Assembly (NCBI GenBank): GCA_041389565.1
Contig: JAWKRP010000016.1
Span: forward strand, 141,728 to 205,727
Length of the DNA: 64,000 bases
Source of the DNA: JACKEQ01 sp041389565
GTDB lineage: Bacteria > Myxococcota_A > UBA796 > GCA-2862545
Direction of reading: 5' to 3'
In this document: positions 60,077 through 64,000 of the stretch, piece after piece
Numbering within the stretch: position 1 is the stretch's first letter
Layout of the letters: the number at the start of each line of letters is the position of its first letter
The notes under the pieces: model-generated
Told to the model about the DNA's origin: nothing
The model's database searches: none
What the model saw: only the letters and a program-made list of their open reading frames with translations
Program-made: the position numbers and the translations under genes

Positions 60077-60113
60077 CGGTCCTCGGGCTAGGTTCGCCCG
60101 CATCGGAGGTCAG

Positions 60114-60464
60114 ATGCCCACCCTGGTCGAACGCCCCACCGCCATCGAAGTCCCCGGCGGAAAGCAGATCCACGAGCACGTCGGACGCGTCGCGACGGGC
60201 GATCCGGGGGTGAGCATCGCGCACATGCGCTCGCCCGCGGGCTGGTCGGAGCCCGCCCAGCGCCCGGAGTTCCGCGAGATCACCCTCGTGCTGAAGGGCG
60301 CCGTGCACGTCGAGCACGACGGCGGCACGCTCGTGGTGCAGGCCGGGCAGTCCGTGATCACCGAGCCGGGCGAGCGGATCCGGTACACGACCCCGGAGGG
60401 CGCCGAGTACGTGGCGGTCTGCCTGCCGGCGTTCTCGCCCGACACCGTGCACCGCGAGGGCTGA
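60114..60464 (+). CDS. Small cupin-domain protein
   Basis: A 116-aa single cupin barrel: EFREITLVLKGAVHVEHDGGTLVVQAGQSVITEPGERIRYT has the two cupin motifs in reduced form. His and Glu positions of the first motif are partly replaced, so metal binding is uncertain. GGAGG lies 4 nt before the ATG and TAGGTT (60089-60094) 19 nt before it. Cupins of this size bind small sugars or act as metal-dependent isomerases or dioxygenases; the role here is open. Confidence 0.78.
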   Translation: MPTLVERPTAIEVPGGKQIHEHVGRVATGDPGVSIAHMRSPAGWSEPAQRPEFREITLVLKGAVHVEHDGGTLVVQAGQSVITEPGERIRYTTPEGAEYVAVCLPAFSPDTVHREG

Positions 60465-60494
60465 CGTCCCGGGACTCGCCCGACGGTTCCGCGC

Positions 60495-60980
60495 TCAGGC
60501 CATCGGGAGCGGCTCGATCGGGACCGGCTCGTCCGGCACACCGCGCACGAGGTCCGGGAGCAGCGTGCGCATCTGGAACGGGTCGAACCGATCGGAGGTG
60601 GTCGCGAGCTCCGCCATCGACCACCAACGGAACCGGAACGACACGTCGCGCGTGCGCCACTCCGGGTCGTCGGGCGCGGGCTCGAACGCGCGCTCGACCC
60701 GGGCGATGTGGAACCGGTCGTGGAAGTGCTGGCCGTACCGTTCGACCCAGCGAACGCGGGTCCACACGCAAGGCCCCACGACGGCGTCGGAGCAGCCCGT
60801 CTCCTCGTAGAGCTCGCGCAGCGCGGCCTCTTCGTGGGTCTCGCCCGCTTCCACGCCGCCCCCGGGGACGTACCACCAGTCCGGCTCTGGGGTGCCGGTC
60901 GGCCACGTCCTGAGGAGCAGCACCCGATCGTCGGGGTCGAACAGCAGCACGCGAGCCGTGGGTCGGATGCGGTCGGTCAC
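60495..60980 (-). CDS. NUDIX hydrolase
   Basis: A 161-aa enzyme with a complete NUDIX box at residues about 40-62: G-G-G-V-E-A-G-E, then THEEAALRELYEETG, which provides the metal-binding REXXEE core. It would hydrolyse a nucleoside diphosphate linked to another group; the substrate cannot be told. GTG 60980 is preferred because GGAGG lies 4 nt upstream; GTG 60995 is in frame. It lies 18 bp after the LTD-like lipoprotein gene on the same strand. Confidence 0.9.
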   Translation of the reverse strand: MTDRIRPTARVLLFDPDDRVLLLRTWPTGTPEPDWWYVPGGGVEAGETHEEAALRELYEETGCSDAVVGPCVWTRVRWVERYGQHFHDRFHIARVERAFEPAPDDPEWRTRDVSFRFRWWSMAELATTSDRFDPFQMRTLLPDLVRGVPDEPVPIEPLPMA

Positions 60981-60998
60981 GAAGCCTCCGTCCACACC

Positions 60999-61382
60999 CT
61001 ACCCCCCGTTGGGGTCGCCGCGCGTGGGGGTGTCCACGACCTTCCATCCGCCGGTGCCGTCCGGCAGCCGTGCGTACGACTTCCCGTCGCCGAGCGCCGG
61101 CACGTCCACCTCCTCGACGAGCTCGCCCGAGGCGTCCCGCACCTTCAGCACGCCCCCGGGGATCTCGAGCCCCTCGATCACGCGGTACCCGCCGGCGGCG
61201 ATGTCGGTCCCCTCCGGCACGGTCCACGGGGTGCGGAGCTCGAGCTGGACGGTCCACCCGCCGATGGAGTCGCCGGCATCGGTGCGGTTGCCGAGCTCGG
61301 CCCAGGTCGGACCGATCTCGTTGAGCCCGATCGGGGGAACGGGCGCACAGCCGACGAGCACGAACAACCCGACCCATCGCAT
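60999..61382 (-). CDS. Small lipoprotein with lamin-tail-like domain
   Basis: A 127-aa lipoprotein (LFVLVGC, Cys12). The mature part reads IGLNEIGPTWAELGNRTDAGDSIGGWTVQLE, the typical first half of a lamin-tail domain (NEI...W.EL.N...L.GW.L), followed by VPEGTDIAAGGYRVI. It is a miniature of the LTD part of the 27364 protein. GGAGG lies 7 nt before ATG 61382. Role unknown, perhaps binding at the cell surface. Confidence 0.68.
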   Translation of the reverse strand: MRWVGLFVLVGCAPVPPIGLNEIGPTWAELGNRTDAGDSIGGWTVQLELRTPWTVPEGTDIAAGGYRVIEGLEIPGGVLKVRDASGELVEEVDVPALGDGKSYARLPDGTGGWKVVDTPTRGDPNGG

Positions 61383-61438
61383 CACGGGACCTCCAGGCGC
61401 ACCCCCTACCCCGACCGCGCGCCGGCCGGATTCAAATC

Positions 61439-61459
61439 GTGCACAATTCAATTGTGCAC
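61439..61459. promoter_or_regulatory. Perfect 21-bp palindrome, OhrR/MarR-type operator
   Basis: Arms GTGCACAATT and AATTGTGCAC flank a single C. The core ACAATT-C-AATTGT resembles OhrR boxes. It lies 26 bp before the DUF1499 gene that begins the operon containing the MarR/OhrR-like regulator. Confidence 0.72.
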
Positions 61460-61484
61460 AATACATATAGGCCAGGAGGTCGCC

Positions 61485-61814
61485 ATGACCCGCTTCGCCC
61501 CTGTCCCCGCCACCCCGAACTGCGTGAGCAGCCGCACCGATCCGGACGATCCGCACTACGTGGCGCCCCTCCCCCACGCGACCGTCGAGCGCATCAAGGC
61601 CGTCGTGGCGGGCCTCCCGCGCACCGAGCTGGTCGAAGAGGCCGACGGATACCTGCACTTCGTGTCCACCACCGCGTTCTTCCGGTTCAAGGACGATCTG
61701 GAGCTCGAGGTGGAGGAGGACGGCGTGCACGTCCGGTCCGCTTCCCGGGTCGGGCACAGCGATCTCGGCGTGAACCGGAAGCGCGTCGAAGCCCTCCGGG
61801 CCCTGCTGTCCTGA
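61485..61814 (+). CDS. DUF1499 domain protein
   Basis: A 109-aa protein that spans one DUF1499 domain (NCVSSRTDPDD, then TTAFFRFKDDLELEVEEDGVHVRSASRVGHSDLGVNRKRVEAL). No signal or membrane helix is visible, unlike longer relatives. The role of the family is unknown. AGGAGG lies 5 nt before the ATG, and the OhrR-type palindrome lies upstream. Its stop shares a base with the regulator's ATG, so it is the first gene of a three-gene redox operon. Confidence 0.82.
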   Translation: MTRFAPVPATPNCVSSRTDPDDPHYVAPLPHATVERIKAVVAGLPRTELVEEADGYLHFVSTTAFFRFKDDLELEVEEDGVHVRSASRVGHSDLGVNRKRVEALRALLS

Positions 61815-62248
61815 TGTCGCTCCGCCTCGACGATCAGCTGTGCTTCCCGCTCGTGGCAGCCGCGCGCGCGGTGCAGGCCGTGTACCGGCCGGTGCTCGCC
61901 GAGCTCGGCCTGACGTACCCGCAGTACCTCGTGCTGCTGGTGCTGTGGGAGTCCGACGGCCAGTCGGTGTCCGCGCTCGGGCAGCGCCTGCACCTCGACT
62001 CCGGCACCCTGACGCCCCTGCTCCAGCGGCTCGAGCGGTCGGGTCTCGTGCGTCGGGAGCGCTCCCAGCCCGACCAGCGCGTCGTGATCGTGCACCTCAC
62101 CCCGTCTGGAGACGCCCTGCGCGAGCGCGCCGCGTGCATCCCCTCCCAGATCGTCGGAGCGCTCGGGTCCGCACCCGATGTCGACCTCGCGGCCTTCAAG
62201 GCCACCCTGCAGCGCCTGACCGAAGCCCTCGTCATGGAGCCCGGATGA
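61814..62248 (+). CDS. MarR/OhrR-family redox-sensing transcriptional regulator
   Basis: A 144-aa winged-helix repressor. LDDQLCFPLVAAARAV at the N-terminus holds Cys10, the position of the peroxide-sensing Cys15 of OhrR. LTYPQYLVLLVLWESDGQSV and LGQRLHLDSGTLTPLLQRLERSGLVRRER are the recognition-helix and wing region. A second cysteine (AACIPS) may allow disulfide formation. It would release DNA on reaction with organic hydroperoxide. The operator candidate is the palindrome upstream of the operon, so autoregulation is likely. Coupled on both sides (TGATG, ATGA). Confidence 0.9.
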   Translation: MSLRLDDQLCFPLVAAARAVQAVYRPVLAELGLTYPQYLVLLVLWESDGQSVSALGQRLHLDSGTLTPLLQRLERSGLVRRERSQPDQRVVIVHLTPSGDALRERAACIPSQIVGALGSAPDVDLAAFKATLQRLTEALVMEPG

Positions 62249-63735
62249 CCGCCCTCCTTCCCGACGACCCGCACGATCGCGCGCTCGTCGGCCACGTCCA
62301 CCCGCCCACGTGGGTGAATCCCACGCCCGAGGGGCGCTACAACCTGGTCGTGATCGGAGGCGGCCCGGCGGGGCTCGTCGCTGCGCTCGGTGCTGCGGGT
62401 CTCGGCGCGAGAGTGGCCCTGGTCGAGAAGCACCTGCTCGGCGGAGACTGCCTGGTGTTCGGCTGCGTGCCCAGCAAGGCGGTCCTCAGGGTCGGGCACG
62501 CAGCACACGCGGCTCGTGACGCCGCGCGGTTCGGGGTGTCCACCGGTCCCGTCGACGTCGACTTCTCCGCAGCCATGGAGCGCATGCGGTCCATCCGGGC
62601 CGGCATCGCGCCCCACGACAGCGCGGAGCGGCTGAAGCGCGAAGGTGTCGACGTGTTCCTCGGCGACGCCCGGTTCACGGGGCCCGACACGATCGCGGTG
62701 AACGGCACGGAGCTCAGGTTCACCCGCTGCTGCATCGCGACCGGCGCACGCGCCGTGCTACCGACGATTCCCGGGATCGAGACGGTGGGTGTGCTCACGA
62801 ACGAGACGCTGTTCTCGCTCACCGAGCGGCCAGAGCGGCTCACCGTGGTGGGTGCGGGCGTCATCGGATGCGAGATGGCGCAGGCGTTCGCGCGGCTCGG
62901 GAGCCAGGTCACGCTGGTCGACCCGTCCGAACGGGTCCTGTCCCGCGAAGACCCCAGCGCCAGCGCGCGGGTGGCGGCGCAGCTGGTGGCCGATGGGGTG
63001 ACGCTCGCGCTCGGCACGGGCGTCCAGCGCTTCGAAGGGCCCGGCGCAGACGGGCGGATTGCGGTGCTGTCCGACGGAACCTCCATCCCGTCGGACGCCA
63101 TCCTGGTGGCCGTGGGCCGGCGCCCCAACCTCGACCTCGATCTGGAGCGTGCGGGCATCGCCTCCACGCGAACCGGCGTCACGGTCGACGTGCATCTGCG
63201 CACGTCGAACCCGAGGGTGTACGCCGCCGGAGACGTGATCGGGCAGGCCCGGTTCACGCACGCGGCCGACCACCAGGCGCGCATCGTGATCGGGAACGCG
63301 CTGTTCTTCGGGCGCTCGCGGGTCGATCGCCTGGTCATCCCGCGGGTGACCTACACGGACCCCGAGGTCGCTGCGGTGGGCGTCTCACCCGCGGAGGCCG
63401 CATCCGACCCGTCCCTGACGGCGTGGACGGTGTCGATCGGCGAGACGGACCGCGGCCGCACCGATGGAGAGACCCACGGGTTCTGCACCATCGTCGCCGA
63501 CGGCGCCGGTCGCATCCGCGGCGCGCTGATCGTGGGCGAAGGGGCTGGCGAGCTGCTGGCCCCGATCACGCTCGCGATGACCCAGGGCATCCCGCTCGGC
63601 CGCATCGCGAGCACGATCCACCCGTACCCGACGCGCTCCGAGGTGGTGTTCAAGGTGGCATCCGCCTACAACAAAGGGCGTCTGAAGCCGCTCTATCGGC
63701 GGGTGCTCGCCTGGTTCCTGTCCCTGCGCCGCTGA
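62245..63735 (+). CDS. FAD-dependent pyridine nucleotide-disulfide oxidoreductase (mercuric reductase-like)
   Basis: A 496-aa class I disulfide reductase. FAD motif VVIGGGPAGLVAAL; redox-active disulfide C69-LVFG-C74 followed by VPSKA; NAD(P) motif VVGAGVIGCEMAQAFARLG; GDVIGQARFTHAADHQARI near the flavin; and a dimerisation domain with HPYPTRSE instead of the HAHPTxxE of lipoamide dehydrogenase. The N-terminal HMA domain of mercuric reductase is absent, so mercury is not a sure substrate. Proteins of this kind are called mercuric reductase-like or SidA-type NAD(P)H oxidoreductases. Co-translation with OhrR suggests a role in peroxide or thiol stress. Confidence 0.88.
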   Translation: MTALLPDDPHDRALVGHVHPPTWVNPTPEGRYNLVVIGGGPAGLVAALGAAGLGARVALVEKHLLGGDCLVFGCVPSKAVLRVGHAAHAARDAARFGVSTGPVDVDFSAAMERMRSIRAGIAPHDSAERLKREGVDVFLGDARFTGPDTIAVNGTELRFTRCCIATGARAVLPTIPGIETVGVLTNETLFSLTERPERLTVVGAGVIGCEMAQAFARLGSQVTLVDPSERVLSREDPSASARVAAQLVADGVTLALGTGVQRFEGPGADGRIAVLSDGTSIPSDAILVAVGRRPNLDLDLERAGIASTRTGVTVDVHLRTSNPRVYAAGDVIGQARFTHAADHQARIVIGNALFFGRSRVDRLVIPRVTYTDPEVAAVGVSPAEAASDPSLTAWTVSIGETDRGRTDGETHGFCTIVADGAGRIRGALIVGEGAGELLAPITLAMTQGIPLGRIASTIHPYPTRSEVVFKVASAYNKGRLKPLYRRVLAWFLSLRR

Positions 63736-63747
63736 CCGCCGGGTGCC

Positions 63748-64000
63748 TCAGCGGGGGCTCAGTGCGAGCGTGTCGAGGATCTGACTGAAGCCGCGTCCGG
63801 CCACCGCGGCGTCCTCGTCGGCCACGGTGGTCATCACGAACACGTCGCCCACGTCGTAGATGCGCAGCTGATGCGGAACATCCGCCGTGAGCGCCGAGAT
63901 CGTGTAGCGGGCGACGGCCACCTCTCGCTCGGCTCCGGCGACGGTGCGGGACTCGCGGCCGAGCACGGGCTCGCTCACGGTGAGCGGCACCGACGACGCC
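63748..64000 (-). CDS. Hypothetical protein, C-terminal part (cut by window edge)
   Basis: The frame runs off the right end, so only the last about 83 residues are seen. They form a mixed alpha/beta stretch (VSEPVLGRESRTVAGAEREV, LRIYDVGDVFVMTTVADEDA). No family recognised. An internal GTG at 63990 could be the start but the frame stays open upstream. It converges with the flavin reductase, 12 bp apart. Confidence 0.5.
   Translation of the reverse strand, partial: ASSVPLTVSEPVLGRESRTVAGAEREVAVARYTISALTADVPHQLRIYDVGDVFVMTTVADEDAAVAGRGFSQILDTLALSPR

Noticed and set aside
61840..62244. Upstream extension of the flavin reductase frame
   Set aside because: It runs through the MarR/OhrR gene in another frame; ATG 62245 with the ATGA overlap is the natural start.
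62245..63735. Annotating the flavoenzyme firmly as merA (mercury resistance)
   Set aside because: No HMA domain, no MerR, MerT or MerP genes; the neighbour is an OhrR-type peroxide sensor.
1..64000. tRNA, rRNA, insertion sequences, phage genes, integrase or attachment sites
   Set aside because: Looked for on both strands by eye and not found; composition is even across the window.

Overview
The window looks like part of a chromosome from an uncultured, very high-GC member of the Myxococcota (old Deltaproteobacteria). Three observations point there. There are three Hanks-type Ser/Thr kinases in 64 kb. Several secreted proteins end in MYXO-CTERM-like tails (a C-x-C-S motif, a hydrophobic stretch, then an Arg cluster). 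Many lipoproteins carry long tracts in which every second residue is aspartate. Genes are densely packed, with frequent 1-4 nt stop/start overlaps. I see no tRNA, rRNA, CRISPR array, transposase, phage gene or origin.

Layout. 1-2258: end of an acyl-CoA dehydrogenase, an unknown protein and a methyltransferase-acetyltransferase fusion. 2250-7600: a small kinase divergent from an OmpA-type envelope protein and a large MYXO-CTERM-like surface protein. 7620-12264: the DUF2339/DUF3999 membrane pair. 12433-16002: a second Asp-rich surface protein, a GNAT enzyme behind a cluster of short repeats, and a third anchored protein. 16014-20663: an operon of ECF sigma factor, FecR-like regulator, OmpA-type protein and two secreted proteins (its last gene is the 15220-16002 one). 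20719-28581: secreted enzymes on Asp-rich stalks (a six-hairpin glycosidase and an alpha/beta hydrolase resembling polyesterases) plus a lamin-tail lipoprotein. 28594-33737: a crotonase, a YkgJ protein, a kinase with a zinc ribbon, a TPR protein and a 1-Cys peroxiredoxin. 33875-38576: a YiiX-type cysteine hydrolase and envelope proteins. 38651-43495: a kinase-STAND ATPase-TPR fusion, a hydrolase and a single-TM protein. 43547-48135: a multi-c-heme DUF1592/1588/1585-type lipoprotein coupled to a Tat-exported DUF1552 protein. 48136-57695: a CsgG-like protein, a protein with a TonB-type domain, a beta-helix lipoprotein, SelO, an extensin-like peptidase and a putative metallopeptidase. 57685-64000: a TetR/hydrolase pair, a cupin, a NUDIX enzyme, an OhrR-type redox-sensing operon with a flavin disulfide reductase, and a truncated gene.

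How it fits together. The dominant theme is the cell surface. In nine proteins the Asp-alternating tract sits between the membrane anchor (lipidated Cys or MYXO-CTERM-like tail) and the functional domain, so it looks like a stalk. In the multi-heme protein it also separates the three heme modules. A second theme is redox and stress control: an OhrR-like regulator with a perfect 21-bp palindrome in front of its operon, a peroxiredoxin near an 18-bp HxlR-type palindrome, SelO with a C-terminal Cys, and a TetR operator present twice. A third theme is gene expression: TANNNT -10-like hexamers often sit 5-9 nt before start codons that lack a Shine-Dalgarno sequence (probable leaderless genes), and hairpins overlap the stop codons of convergent genes. 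All family calls rest on reading motifs by eye; no searches were run.
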